A stretch of DNA of 64,000 nt from RHKX01 sp963743875 (lineage in GTDB: Bacteria > Actinomycetota > Thermoleophilia > Solirubrobacterales > 70-9), in assembly GCA_963743875.1 (NCBI GenBank), contig CAVURM010000004.1, positions 248,001 through 312,000 of the forward strand, given 5' to 3'. Below, piece by piece: positions 1 through 7,798 of the stretch. The notes beneath the pieces are model-generated. The model was not told the DNA's origin and did no database searches. It saw only the letters and a program-made list of their open reading frames with translations. Each line of letters starts with the position of its first letter. The stretch's first letter is position 1. The position numbers and the translations under genes were made by a program.

Positions 1-2
1 CG

Positions 3-86
3 GCAGGGAAGGTCACCCACGAGGCCGTCGCCGAGGGCGTCGGTTCGGAGTACGTCTCCGTCGAGGAGGCGTTGGGGATCGGCTAG
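3..86 (+). CDS. ald: Alanine dehydrogenase, C-terminal fragment (5' end outside window)
   Basis: Only the last 27 codons are visible, ending in TAG. The tail reads GKVTHEAVAEGVGSEYVSVE followed by EALGIG. This closely follows the C-terminus of NAD-dependent alanine dehydrogenases (a GKVTYEAVA... segment, then EYVPAEKAL in the Bacillus enzyme, from memory). The enzyme interconverts L-alanine and pyruvate plus ammonia. The next gene starts 47 bp downstream on the same strand, so the two could be co-transcribed. The call rests on a short tail and is therefore moderate. Confidence 0.6.
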   Translation, partial: AGKVTHEAVAEGVGSEYVSVEEALGIG

Positions 87-133
87 AGCGGGTGGGAGTT
101 TCGAGTTGGTTCACGGCACGAGGAGAGATTGAG

Positions 134-1579
134 TTGGCAACCGCAGAGAAGACCAAGGTCCAGAACTTCATCAACGGTGAGCTTTCCGATGCCACCGACG
201 GCGCCACCGACGATGTGATCAACCCGGCGACCGGCGAGGTCTTCGCCTCGGCTCCGCTCTCGACGGAGGAGGACGTGGACCGTGCGGTGATGGCCGCCCG
301 CAACGCCTTCGACGGCTGGGCCGACACCACGCCCGCCGATCGCGCCGCAGCGCTGTTCGCGCTCGCCGATGTGATCGAGGAGAACGCCGACCTGCTCTCC
401 GACCTCGAGGCGACCGATGCCGGCAAGCCGCGCGACACCTTCATGGCGGATGAGATCCCCGCGATGGCGGATCAGCTGCGGTTCTTCGGCGGCGCCGGAC
501 GCACGCTCTCGGGCAGCGCGGCGGGCGAGTACGTGGCCGGCCGGACGTCGATCATCCGGCGAGAGCCCGCTGGGGTGGTCGGCCAGATCGCGCCCTGGAA
601 CTACCCACTGATGATGGCCATCTGGAAGATCGGCCCGGCGCTCGCCGCCGGTTGCACCACCGTGCTCAAGCCCGCCGAGACGACCCCGGTGGCGACCCTC
701 AAGCTCGCCGAGCTTGCCGCTGACATCTTTCCCCCCGGCGTGCTCAACGTGATCGGCGGGCTCGGGCAGCCGGCCGGCTCGACGCTGGTCACCCATCCCG
801 AGGTCGACATGGTGTCGCTGACCGGCTCACCCGAGACCGGCAAGTGGATTGCCAGGGCGGCATCCGAGACGCTGAAGCGGGTTCACCTCGAGCTCGGCGG
901 CAAGGCGCCGGTGATCATCTTCGACGACGCCGACATGGAGTTGGCGATGGAGACGATCGCTGCCTGCGGTTATTACAACGCCGGCCAGGACTGCACTGCA
1001 GCGACCCGCGTGATGGCCGCCCCCGGCATCTACGACGATGTCGTGGCGGGGCTCGCCGAGCAGGCGAAGGGCAACGTCGTCGGCGACACGTTCGATCCGG
1101 CGACGACCCTCGGTCCGGTCAACTCGGAGCGGCAGCGCGAGCGCGTCGAGGGGTTCCTCGAGCGCAGGCCCGACCACGCCGAGATCGTCACCGGCGGCGG
1201 CGAGCCCGACCTGCCCGGCTTCTACGTGGAGCCGACGGTCGTCGCCGGCCTCCACCAGGACGACGAGATGATCCAGTCCGAGATCTTCGGGCCGGTGATC
1301 ACCGTTCAGCGGTTCGACGACGAGGCCAAGGCGATCGAGTGGGCCAACGGCACCCGCTACGGGCTCGCCGCGTCGGTCTGGACCGGCGACGTCGGCCGCG
1401 CGATGCGGGTCGCCAAGTCGATCCGCTTCGGTTGCGTCTGGATCAACGACCACCTCACGATGGCCAACGAGATGCCGCACGGCGGCTTCAAGGAGTCCGG
1501 CTACGGCAAGGACATGAGCATCTACTCGGTCGAGGACTACACCGAGATCAAGCACGTCATGGTCAACCTGGAGGCGTAG
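134..1579 (+). CDS. patD: Gamma-aminobutyraldehyde dehydrogenase-like aldehyde dehydrogenase
   Basis: Cytoplasmic NAD(P)-dependent aldehyde dehydrogenase of 481 residues. It likely oxidises 4-aminobutanal to GABA in putrescine breakdown. The catalytic cysteine sits in GYYNAGQDCTAATRV, the general-base glutamate in LELGGKAPVI, and the cofactor segment in APWNYPLMMA. The GQDCTA motif and overall length match the PatD/YdcW branch more closely than betaine aldehyde dehydrogenases. I chose the TTG at 134 because AGGAGAG (121-127) lies 6 nt upstream. An in-frame upstream start at 92 would add 14 unrelated residues. A convergent hairpin terminator follows at 1686. Substrate assignment is from family resemblance only. 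Confidence 0.85.
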   Translation: MATAEKTKVQNFINGELSDATDGATDDVINPATGEVFASAPLSTEEDVDRAVMAARNAFDGWADTTPADRAAALFALADVIEENADLLSDLEATDAGKPRDTFMADEIPAMADQLRFFGGAGRTLSGSAAGEYVAGRTSIIRREPAGVVGQIAPWNYPLMMAIWKIGPALAAGCTTVLKPAETTPVATLKLAELAADIFPPGVLNVIGGLGQPAGSTLVTHPEVDMVSLTGSPETGKWIARAASETLKRVHLELGGKAPVIIFDDADMELAMETIAACGYYNAGQDCTAATRVMAAPGIYDDVVAGLAEQAKGNVVGDTFDPATTLGPVNSERQRERVEGFLERRPDHAEIVTGGGEPDLPGFYVEPTVVAGLHQDDEMIQSEIFGPVITVQRFDDEAKAIEWANGTRYGLAASVWTGDVGRAMRVAKSIRFGCVWINDHLTMANEMPHGGFKESGYGKDMSIYSVEDYTEIKHVMVNLEA

Positions 1580-1685
1580 GACGGCTGGTCGCCGGTGGGT
1601 GTTTCCGCCGGTTGACCCGGTGGCAGCTTGAGCACCGTATAGGTGCCTTATCCGCCACCGGCCCGTCGGGCGAGGCCAAAACGAA

Positions 1686-1711
1686 GAACGCCCGCTGAAC
1701 AGCGGGCGTTC
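1686..1711 (-). terminator. Hairpin terminator between convergent genes
   Basis: A perfect 12-bp inverted repeat (gaacgcccgctg / cagcgggcgttc) with only AA between the arms, so about 11 bp of stem with a 4-nt loop. On the minus strand it is followed by TTCGTTTTGG, a short T-rich tail. It therefore best serves the NlpC/P60 gene and may also stop plus-strand transcription from the dehydrogenase. Confidence 0.75.
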
Positions 1712-1735
1712 TCCTCGAGCTTCTTCGGCTTCGGC

Positions 1736-2293
1736 CTAGTAGCCCCTGTAGTGCCTGACCGCGTAGCCGCTGTCTGAGCGACCGTCGGTGTGCCAGCGGG
1801 GACCGGGGCCGCCGGATGTATCCCAGCGGAGGCCGGCGACCACGGCGTACGTGTGGCCGGAGTTGGCGTAGACGGAGATCCAGTCGCCCTTCTTCTTCTT
1901 GCCCCAGCTCGCCAGTGAGCCGGAGGTGAGGGGCGTCTTGAGCATCCGGGCGCCATGGAGCATGTAGCTGACGGCGCCGGAGCAGTCGTAGCCCTTGCTG
2001 TCGAAGCTGGCGTGTCCGCCGCCCCAGACGTACTTGGTCCGACGAATGCTGTTGGCGTACTTGATCGCGCGAACGACGCGCTTGGGCGCGCCCTCGGGCG
2101 GGACCGCCTTGCCGTTGTCGAGCAGCTTCGCCTTGCCCGCCTTGCCGGTGGGCGGAACCGTGGTCCCGACACCGCCGCTGGCTGCAACCGCCGAAGCAGA
2201 GAGAAGGAGGAGGACCGCAATCGTCGCGAGGACTGCTGCGGTCATGGACACTGCGGCGCGATGCGCCGTGGAATGTGATCTGAGTCTGTGCAT
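1736..2293 (-). CDS. Secreted NlpC/P60-type cell-wall hydrolase
   Basis: 185-residue exported protein. Residues 1-38 form a signal peptide: a basic start, then the hydrophobic run VLATIAVLLLLSASAVAA. The catalytic domain follows, with the nucleophile cysteine in KGYDCSGAVSY (near residue 105) and a histidine in ANSGHTYAVV (near residue 147). This is the Cys-His arrangement of NlpC/P60 peptidoglycan endopeptidases. The family cuts peptide stems in peptidoglycan outside the membrane. The gene is preceded by a ydaO-type c-di-AMP riboswitch, a typical partner of wall hydrolases in actinobacteria. A hairpin terminator ends the unit. No cell-wall-binding repeat is present, so anchoring is not explained. 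Confidence 0.85.
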   Translation of the reverse strand: MHRLRSHSTAHRAAVSMTAAVLATIAVLLLLSASAVAASGGVGTTVPPTGKAGKAKLLDNGKAVPPEGAPKRVVRAIKYANSIRRTKYVWGGGHASFDSKGYDCSGAVSYMLHGARMLKTPLTSGSLASWGKKKKGDWISVYANSGHTYAVVAGLRWDTSGGPGPRWHTDGRSDSGYAVRHYRGY

Positions 2294-2307
2294 GGTTTTG
2301 GCTCGTT

Positions 2308-2445
2308 TACGCCTGCGGAGTTAGCTGTCGGGCTGGCGCTGCTTAGGAGCCTGCGCCTCCGTCGAATTGGACGGATTAGCCCCGGGGTACTCAGGTTCCT
2401 GGTTGGGTCCCCCGCTCTCCGGAATTCGGAGACTCGGCGTTCGGT
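2308..2445 (-). promoter_or_regulatory. c-di-AMP (ydaO/yuaA-type) riboswitch
   Basis: Read on the minus strand, the leader contains the conserved ydaO blocks in order: CGCCGAGTC, a small hairpin CTCCGAATTCCGGAG, GGGGGACCCAACC, a GTACCCCGGGGCTAATCCG block, and the 3' hallmark AGCCCGACAGCTAACTCCGC followed by AGGCGT. It starts where the promoter just upstream predicts the transcript to begin and ends about 15 nt before the start codon of the NlpC/P60 gene. In this riboswitch class c-di-AMP binding normally turns expression off, linking wall hydrolysis to turgor control. That effect is family knowledge, not shown here. Confidence 0.9.
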
Positions 2446-2451
2446 GCGGGC

Positions 2452-2480
2452 ACTGTAGCGGAATAGTGAGCAGTCTGCAA
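2452..2480 (-). promoter_or_regulatory. Sigma-A-type promoter for the riboswitch-hydrolase transcript
   Basis: On the minus strand TTGCAG (plus 2475-2480) and TACAGT (plus 2452-2457) are separated by exactly 17 bp. The expected transcription start, around 2445, coincides with the 5' edge of the riboswitch. Confidence 0.7.
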
Positions 2481-2543
2481 GCAAACGCTCACAAAGCCGC
2501 CATCAAACGAACGTCGGGAACCCCTCGCCGGATTCCGGCGCTG

Positions 2544-2549
2544 TAGGTT
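2544..2549 (+). promoter_or_regulatory. -10 element TAGGTT for leaderless transcript
   Basis: TAGGTT lies 7 nt before the ATG at 2557 and no Shine-Dalgarno sequence is present, so transcription should start at or next to the start codon. Confidence 0.6.
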
Positions 2550-2556
2550 CCAGGCA

Positions 2557-3369
2557 ATGGAGATTGCTGGGAAGAGAGCGTTGTTGACCGGTGCGACCGG
2601 AGGGCTCGGCCGGGCCATTGCGCTCGCGCTCGCCGGTCGCGGCGCAGCGGTCGTCTTGAGCTCTCGCAAGCGGGAGGAACTCGACGCCCTTGCCGCCGAG
2701 CTCCCCGGCGGCGGCCACTCGGTCATCGTCTCCGACCTCGCCGAGCCCGGCGCCGCCGAGCGACTGGCGGCGGAGGCGGCCGCCGACGGCGGCATCGACC
2801 TGCTGGTTGCCAATGCGGGCCTGCCCGGGTCCGGTCGCCTCGAGCAGTTCAGCCCCGAGGAACTGGCCCGCGCGCTCAGGGTCAATCTGGAGTCACCGAT
2901 GCTGCTCGCCCAGGCATTGGTCCCGCCGATGGGCGAACGTCGTAGCGGTCACCTCGTCTTCGTCTCGTCGCTTGCAGGCAAGGCCGCCTCCCCGCGGGCC
3001 TCGATCTACAACGCGACCAAGTTCGGCCTCCGTGGGTTCGCGCTGGCCCTGCGCGAGGACCTCGCCGGCGACGGATCGGGGGTCGGAGTCTCCGTCGTCA
3101 TGCCGGGTTTCATCCGTGGCGCCGGAATGTTCGCCGATTCAGGGGCGAAGACGCCGCCGGGCGTCGGCACCTCGAGCCCCGAGGAGGTCGCCGCCGGTGT
3201 CGTCAAGGCAATCGAGCGCAACAAGGGGGAGGTCTCCGTGGCTCCACCCCAGCAGCGGGCGCTGGTCGGCTTCGCCCACATCTTCCCGTCGATCGCAGCC
3301 CGCGCTCAGCGCGGTGCGGGCACCAAGGTCGCCGAGAACCTGGCCCGCGGCCAGAGCGACAAGCGGTAG
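2557..3369 (+). CDS. Short-chain dehydrogenase/reductase (SDR)
   Basis: 270-residue classical SDR, an NAD(P)-dependent oxidoreductase of unknown substrate. It shows the cofactor motif TGATGGLG (residues 11-18), the NAG motif (ANAGLP, near residue 87), and the catalytic serine and Tyr-x-x-x-Lys in VSSLAGKAASPRASIYNATK. The C-terminal part has an EVAAGVVKAIERNKGEV segment, often seen in SDRs acting on lipid-type substrates. The start is supported by the -10 hexamer 7 nt upstream. It stands alone, divergent from the NlpC/P60 gene, so context gives no pathway. Confidence 0.85.
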   Translation: MEIAGKRALLTGATGGLGRAIALALAGRGAAVVLSSRKREELDALAAELPGGGHSVIVSDLAEPGAAERLAAEAAADGGIDLLVANAGLPGSGRLEQFSPEELARALRVNLESPMLLAQALVPPMGERRSGHLVFVSSLAGKAASPRASIYNATKFGLRGFALALREDLAGDGSGVGVSVVMPGFIRGAGMFADSGAKTPPGVGTSSPEEVAAGVVKAIERNKGEVSVAPPQQRALVGFAHIFPSIAARAQRGAGTKVAENLARGQSDKR

Positions 3370-3449
3370 TCCCCCGAGCGGCAGGCCGACTGCGAATTGG
3401 CCCCAGCGGGTAGGTTGACTTCTGCACCCGAGCAGTATCTGGAGGCGTC

Positions 3450-3773
3450 ATGACCGAGCAGCCCGAGGAACGAAAGCGCGACCTCGTTGCGGAGGAGGAG
3501 GCGGCCGCGGCGGCGGAGGCCGGTGCGATCGGCGGACACACCGACACCCAGCGCCTCCCCGAGGCGGAGAGGCCGCTCGCCGAGGGCGGCGAGGGCGTGG
3601 CGGAAGGCTTCGAGCTGGCGGAGGAGCAGCTGATCGAGTCGGCCTCCCACGGTCGCAAGCACGGCCATCCGCTCGGCGACGGCTTCCCGGAGGAGGACGC
3701 CAGATCGGAGGGCCTTACGATCTACGGCGAGGCCGACCACGAGAAGGCTTCCGAGAAAGCAGACAGCGACTAG
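3450..3773 (+). CDS. Small acidic hypothetical protein
   Basis: 107 residues, very rich in Glu, Ala and Gly, with no hydrophobic segment and no cysteine. The N-terminal half is an alanine/glutamate helix-like stretch. The middle holds ERPLAEGGEGVAEGFELAEE, then LIENASHG-like text (LIESASHGRKHGHP). The start has a good ribosome site (GGAGGCGTC before ATG). A TAGGTT -10 element at 3412 suggests its own leadered transcript. Function is unknown. High charge and low complexity suggest a disordered or stress-related protein, but this is a guess. Confidence 0.7.
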   Translation: MTEQPEERKRDLVAEEEAAAAAEAGAIGGHTDTQRLPEAERPLAEGGEGVAEGFELAEEQLIESASHGRKHGHPLGDGFPEEDARSEGLTIYGEADHEKASEKADSD

Positions 3774-3813
3774 CGCGCCCCCGTCACCGGGCCGGCGCTG
3801 AAATGGAGACGAG

Positions 3814-6606
3814 ATGACGGACAGCTTCGGCGCCCGGTCCAGCCTGAACGTGGCGGGGCGCGAGTACGAGATCCATCGTCTCGACGCCCTTCAGGCCAAG
3901 TTCGACGTCGCCCGGCTTCCCTACTCGCTCAAGGTCCTGCTCGAGAACTGCCTGCGGCTCGAGGACGGCTTCGCCGTGACCGCCGACGACATCGAGACGA
4001 TCGCAACCTGGGACGCGAAGGCGGAGCCGTCTAAGGAGATCCCCTTCCAGCCCGCGCGAGTCCTGATGCAGGACTTCACGGGCGTCCCCGCGGTCGTCGA
4101 TCTCGCGGCGATGCGCGACGCGATGGACGACCTCGGCTCCGATCCGTCGAAGATCAACCCGCTGGTGCCCGTTGACCTGGTGATCGATCACTCCGTCCAG
4201 GTCGATGCCTTCGGCAATGCCCGCGCCTTCGAGGTCAACGCCGAGCGCGAGTTCGAGCGCAACGAGGAGCGCTACGAGTTCCTGCGCTGGGGCCAGAAGG
4301 CCTTCGACAACTTCCGCGTCGTCCCGCCGGCCACGGGGATCTGCCACCAGGTCAATCTCGAGTACCTCGGCAAGGTCGTCTTCTCGGATGAGAAGGACGG
4401 CGTTCGCCGTGCCTTCCCCGACACCCTCGTCGGCACCGACTCCCACACGACGATGATCAACGGCCTCAGCATTCTCGGCTGGGGCGTCGGCGGGATCGAG
4501 GCTGAGGCGGCCATGCTCGGGCAGCCGATCTCGATGCTGCTGCCGCAGGTGATCGGCTTCCGGCTCCACGGTGAGCTCGGCGATGCGACCACCGCGACCG
4601 ACCTCGTCCTGCGGGTGACGGAGATGCTGCGCGAGCGCGGCGTGGTCAGCAAGTTCGTCGAGTTCTTCGGTCCCGGCCTGCCCACACTCGGCCTGGCCGA
4701 CCGCGCGACGCTCGGCAACATGTCACCCGAGTTCGGGTCGACCTGCGCGATCTTTCCTCCCGACAAGGAGACGCTCCGCTACCTGGAGTTCACCGGCCGC
4801 GGGACCGAGGTGATCGAGCTCGTCGACGCCTACACCCGGGAGCAGGGCATGTTCCACGAGCCCGACTCCGAGGAGCCGACGTTCTCGGACACGCTCGAGC
4901 TCGATCTCGGCGACGTGGTCCCCGCGATCGCCGGCCCCAGGCGCCCGCAGGACCGGATCGCCCTGACCGACTCCAAGGCGGCGTTCTTCGCGACCCTGAA
5001 GACGTTCGACGACGAGGCGGCCGGCTCGCTCGGCACCGAGCCCGATTCCGGATCCTTTCCCGCCTCCGATCCGCCCGGTAACGGAAGCGGCACGGCGACC
5101 GGTTCGCCGATCGATTCCCCGACCACGGTCGCGGTCCACTCCGATCGCAAGAGCCATGACTGCATCGAGGTGACCGACGCCGAGGGCAACACCTTCGACC
5201 TCGATCACGGGCGGGTCGTGATCGCGGCGATCACGAGCTGCACCAACACCTCCAACCCCTCGGTGATGATCGGGGCGGGCCTGCTGGCGAAGAAGGCCGT
5301 CGAACGCGGTCTCGACGTCAAGCCCTGGGTGAAGACCTCGCTGGCCCCAGGCTCAACCGTCGTCACCGACTACCTCGAGAAGTCCGGGCTCGACCAGTAT
5401 CTGAACGCGCTCAAGTTCGACCTCGTCGGGTACGGCTGCACGACCTGTATCGGCAACTCCGGCCCACTCGCGGAGGAGATCTCGGCCGCGGTGGCCGAGA
5501 AGGACCTCGTCGTCTGCGCCGTGCTGTCGGGCAATCGCAACTTCGAGGGCCGGATCAACCAGGACGTGAAGGCGAACTACCTCGCCTCCCCGCCGCTCTG
5601 CGTGGCCTACGCACTGGTCGGGCGGATGGACTTCGACTTCGAGTCGGAGCCCCTCGGCATCGATGGCGAGGGTGAACCGGTCTACCTGCGCGACGTCTGG
5701 CCGAGCGCGGCCGAGATCCGCGACACCGTCGCCTACGCCGTTCGCGCCGACATGTTCGAGAAGAACTACGCGAACGTGTTCGAGGGCGACGAGCGCTGGC
5801 AAGCGATCAAGGTCCCCGACGAGGACCGCTACACCTGGCCCGATTCGACCTACGTGCGCAGGCCGCCGTTCTTCGAGGGGATGGATCCCGAGCCGGCGGC
5901 CTCCAGCGAGCCGATCGAGAACGCTCGCGTCCTGGCCAAGCTCGGCGACTCGATCACCACCGACCACATCTCCCCCGCCGGTGCGATCAAGAAGGACAGC
6001 CCGGCCGGAAGGTGGTTGATGGAGCAGGGCGTCGAGGTCAGGGACTTCAACTCCTACGGCTCACGGCGCGGCAATCACGAGGTGATGATGCGCGGCACGT
6101 TCGCGAACGTCCGCCTGCGCAACCGGCTGGTCGACCGTGAGGGCGGCTGGACCCGCTCGATGCCCGACGGCGAGGAGATGCCGATCTACGACGCCGCGAT
6201 GAAATACGCCGCCGCAGGCGTGCCGCTCGTGGTCCTCGCCGGCAAGGAGTACGGATCGGGCTCGTCGCGGGACTGGGCCGCGAAGGGAACCCTGCTGCTC
6301 GGCGTCCGCGCCGTGATCGCCGAGAGCTACGAGCGGATCCACCGTTCCAACCTGATCGGGATGGGCGTGCTGCCGTTGCAGTTCCCCGACGGCGAGGGGG
6401 CCGAATCGCTCGGTCTCACCGGTGAGGAGCAGATCTCGGTGGCCGAGCTCGACATCGAGAACGCGACCGAGCTCGCCGTGACCGCCGCCCGCGACGGCGC
6501 CGACCCGGTGACCTTCGTCGCCACGGTTCGGCTCGATACCGCCAACGAGCGCAAGTACTTCCGTCATGGCGGGATCCTGCATCGCGTCCTGCGCGAGCTC
6601 CGCTGA
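3814..6606 (+). CDS. acnA: Aconitate hydratase A
   Basis: 930-residue cytoplasmic [4Fe-4S] enzyme converting citrate to isocitrate in the TCA cycle. Cluster cysteines are visible in AITSCTNTSNPSVMIGAG and GCTTCIGNSGPL. The substrate loop GTDSHTTMINGL and the C-terminal swivel-domain motif YGSGSSRDWAAKG are intact. Length and layout fit bacterial AcnA/IRP1-type aconitases. A low-complexity insert near residues 405-445 (Gly/Ser/Pro-rich, GNGSGTATGSP) sits between domains and is probably a loop. GGAGACGAG before the ATG is the ribosome site. Citrate synthase and the Kgd fusion lie within 24 kb. Confidence 0.97.
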   Translation: MTDSFGARSSLNVAGREYEIHRLDALQAKFDVARLPYSLKVLLENCLRLEDGFAVTADDIETIATWDAKAEPSKEIPFQPARVLMQDFTGVPAVVDLAAMRDAMDDLGSDPSKINPLVPVDLVIDHSVQVDAFGNARAFEVNAEREFERNEERYEFLRWGQKAFDNFRVVPPATGICHQVNLEYLGKVVFSDEKDGVRRAFPDTLVGTDSHTTMINGLSILGWGVGGIEAEAAMLGQPISMLLPQVIGFRLHGELGDATTATDLVLRVTEMLRERGVVSKFVEFFGPGLPTLGLADRATLGNMSPEFGSTCAIFPPDKETLRYLEFTGRGTEVIELVDAYTREQGMFHEPDSEEPTFSDTLELDLGDVVPAIAGPRRPQDRIALTDSKAAFFATLKTFDDEAAGSLGTEPDSGSFPASDPPGNGSGTATGSPIDSPTTVAVHSDRKSHDCIEVTDAEGNTFDLDHGRVVIAAITSCTNTSNPSVMIGAGLLAKKAVERGLDVKPWVKTSLAPGSTVVTDYLEKSGLDQYLNALKFDLVGYGCTTCIGNSGPLAEEISAAVAEKDLVVCAVLSGNRNFEGRINQDVKANYLASPPLCVAYALVGRMDFDFESEPLGIDGEGEPVYLRDVWPSAAEIRDTVAYAVRADMFEKNYANVFEGDERWQAIKVPDEDRYTWPDSTYVRRPPFFEGMDPEPAASSEPIENARVLAKLGDSITTDHISPAGAIKKDSPAGRWLMEQGVEVRDFNSYGSRRGNHEVMMRGTFANVRLRNRLVDREGGWTRSMPDGEEMPIYDAAMKYAAAGVPLVVLAGKEYGSGSSRDWAAKGTLLLGVRAVIAESYERIHRSNLIGMGVLPLQFPDGEGAESLGLTGEEQISVAELDIENATELAVTAARDGADPVTFVATVRLDTANERKYFRHGGILHRVLRELR

Positions 6607-6632
6607 GCGGGCCGGACATCGGGCCGGACCCT

Positions 6633-6661
6633 TTGCACAAGCGGCTGTGATGTAGCAGAAT
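6633..6661 (+). promoter_or_regulatory. Candidate promoter in the acnA 3' intergenic region
   Basis: TTGCAC (6633-6638) and CAGAAT (6656-6661) are separated by 17 bp. It points into a gene-free stretch with strong RNA structure and lies just before a 19-bp palindrome (atgaaac-ttcag-gtttcat, 6660-6678) that could be an operator. Confidence 0.4.
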
Positions 6662-6667
6662 GAAACT

Positions 6668-6812
6668 TCAGGTTTCATAAAGCTCGTCCCCGGTCAGTCC
6701 CGCCTCCGGGGGCGATCGCGTCGGCATCCCTCCCTGGCTACCGACGCGCGGGCTGGGGTGCGGGCCGCGTGGACCCCCTGCCTCCCGCGGCCCAAGCCCC
6801 GGTCCATCCTTT
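6668..6812 (+). ncRNA. Candidate structured small RNA with two C-rich hairpin loops
   Basis: No gene fits here, but two stable hairpins follow the candidate promoter. Hairpin 1 pairs CGCGTCGG (6717-6724) with CCGACGCG (6741-6748) around a 16-nt loop containing CCCTCCC. Hairpin 2 pairs GGGCCGCG (6762-6769) with CGCGGCCC (6786-6793) around a 16-nt loop containing ACCCCCTGCC, and is extended by GGGG/CCCC (6755-6758/6797-6800). Two stems with equal-sized C-rich loops resemble the actinobacterial 6C RNA architecture. The C runs here are shorter than six, so the family call is tentative. Ends are estimates. Confidence 0.4.
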
Positions 6813-6844
6813 GATTGTCGTGAGGCGCCGATCTGGCCTCGCGT

Positions 6845-7267
6845 CTAGATCGCCGCGTCGACCTTGGCCAGTCCCTTTGCCACGTTGCGCTTGAGCCCGC
6901 CGGCGACGATCATGTCGAGCCCCGGGACCTTCGACCCGAAGCTGATCTCGTAATGGAGGTGGGTGCCGGTGCCCTCGGGGGTGAAGCGCATCTCTCCATG
7001 GTGACCCTTGAGCGGTGATCCCTTGGTGATCTCGTAGGTGATCAATTCGTTGGGTTGGAACTCGGTGATGGTCTCCTCGAAGGGGGGAGTCGGGCCGACC
7101 TTGAGCTGACGAACCGAGCCGACGCCGTTGCGGTTGCCGTCGGTTCCGTCCTTGAGGCGGATGACCTTGGCTCCGAAGATCTCGGCGAGGTTCTCGTGCT
7201 CAGCGAAGAATTCGAATACCTGCTCGGGCGGGAGGGCGTAGCCCTGGTCGAAGATGAGTCGCTGCAT
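6845..7267 (-). CDS. SRPBCC (polyketide cyclase/dehydrase-like) protein
   Basis: 140-residue soluble protein with the helix-grip pattern of SRPBCC proteins. It opens with YALPPEQVFEFFAEHENLAEIF, then alternating strands (VGSVRQLKVG, ELITYEITKG, TGTHLHYEISFGSKVPG), and closes with a long C-terminal helix (GLKRNVAKGLAKVDAAI). The family binds hydrophobic ligands in a cavity. The ligand here is unknown. It follows the 161-residue gene by 9 bp, so the two are probably co-transcribed. Confidence 0.75.
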   Translation of the reverse strand: MQRLIFDQGYALPPEQVFEFFAEHENLAEIFGAKVIRLKDGTDGNRNGVGSVRQLKVGPTPPFEETITEFQPNELITYEITKGSPLKGHHGEMRFTPEGTGTHLHYEISFGSKVPGLDMIVAGGLKRNVAKGLAKVDAAI

Positions 7268-7276
7268 GGTCGGGAT

Positions 7277-7762
7277 TCAATCAGGGTTGTCGGGAGATGA
7301 AGGTCTCGGCTGCTGCATGTTGTCGGGTACGCCGTCGCCGTCGAGGTCGACGCCGGCCTGCGAGAGCAGCCCGAGGATCTCCGGTCCGAGGCCCGGGATC
7401 GAGCCGGTGTCGATCTGCCGACCCTGCTGCGATTCGACGTCGACACCGTGGGCCTCGAGTGCCTCGACCATCTGCTCGCGGAGCCCGGTCCCCCGCAGGT
7501 CGATCACCTGCGATTGCCCGCTGACTGAGACGTTGCCCTGGGCGAGGGCCGTTCCGATCAGCGCCCCGAGGTTGGCGAGATCATCGATCCCCTGAAGCTG
7601 AAGGGTGCCGTTGCCCTGGATCCCGTTGGGGATCTGGATCGACCCCTCTGGAACGGATGCGTCGTGGCTCCTCGAGATCCCGGTGAACTCCTGCGCCTCC
7701 GTCGGGGCGGAGGTGGCGCTCTCCCGTTTGCGCCGGCCGGAGAAGTAGTTGAAGAGGCCCAC
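7277..7762 (-). CDS. Hypothetical protein with a C-terminal DxDxDG-type motif
   Basis: 161 residues, not recognised. The basic N-terminus (LFNYFSGRRKRES) is followed by a Ser/Thr-rich linker and a region of short hydrophobic repeats (IQIPNGIQGNGTLQLQGID). The C-terminal GVDLDGDGVPDNMQ looks like a calcium-binding thrombospondin-type-3 loop. No signal peptide or membrane helix is seen. The GTG start is supported by a leaderless-type TAGGAT 6 nt upstream. It sits between a membrane protein gene and an SRPBCC gene on the same strand. Confidence 0.65.
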   Translation of the reverse strand: MGLFNYFSGRRKRESATSAPTEAQEFTGISRSHDASVPEGSIQIPNGIQGNGTLQLQGIDDLANLGALIGTALAQGNVSVSGQSQVIDLRGTGLREQMVEALEAHGVDVESQQGRQIDTGSIPGLGPEILGLLSQAGVDLDGDGVPDNMQQPRPSSPDNPD

Positions 7763-7768
7763 GCGAGG

Positions 7769-7774
7769 ATCCTA
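7769..7774 (-). promoter_or_regulatory. -10 element TAGGAT for leaderless GTG start
   Basis: On the minus strand TAGGAT is followed by 6 nt and then the GTG at 7762. No ribosome site is present. Confidence 0.55.
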
Positions 7775-7798
7775 CGCGCCCTGGTCTCGGTGACGCCG

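Noticed and set aside
1648..2220. Minus-strand Arg/Pro/Ser-rich frame overlapping the NlpC/P60 gene
   Set aside because: It is an out-of-frame shadow of the real gene, with no ribosome site or domain.
6660..6678. Operator of a TetR-like regulator (ATGAAAC-ttcag-GTTTCAT palindrome)
   Set aside because: The palindrome is real but lies between the ends of two convergent genes, and no regulator gene is nearby. I note it only as part of the small-RNA promoter region.
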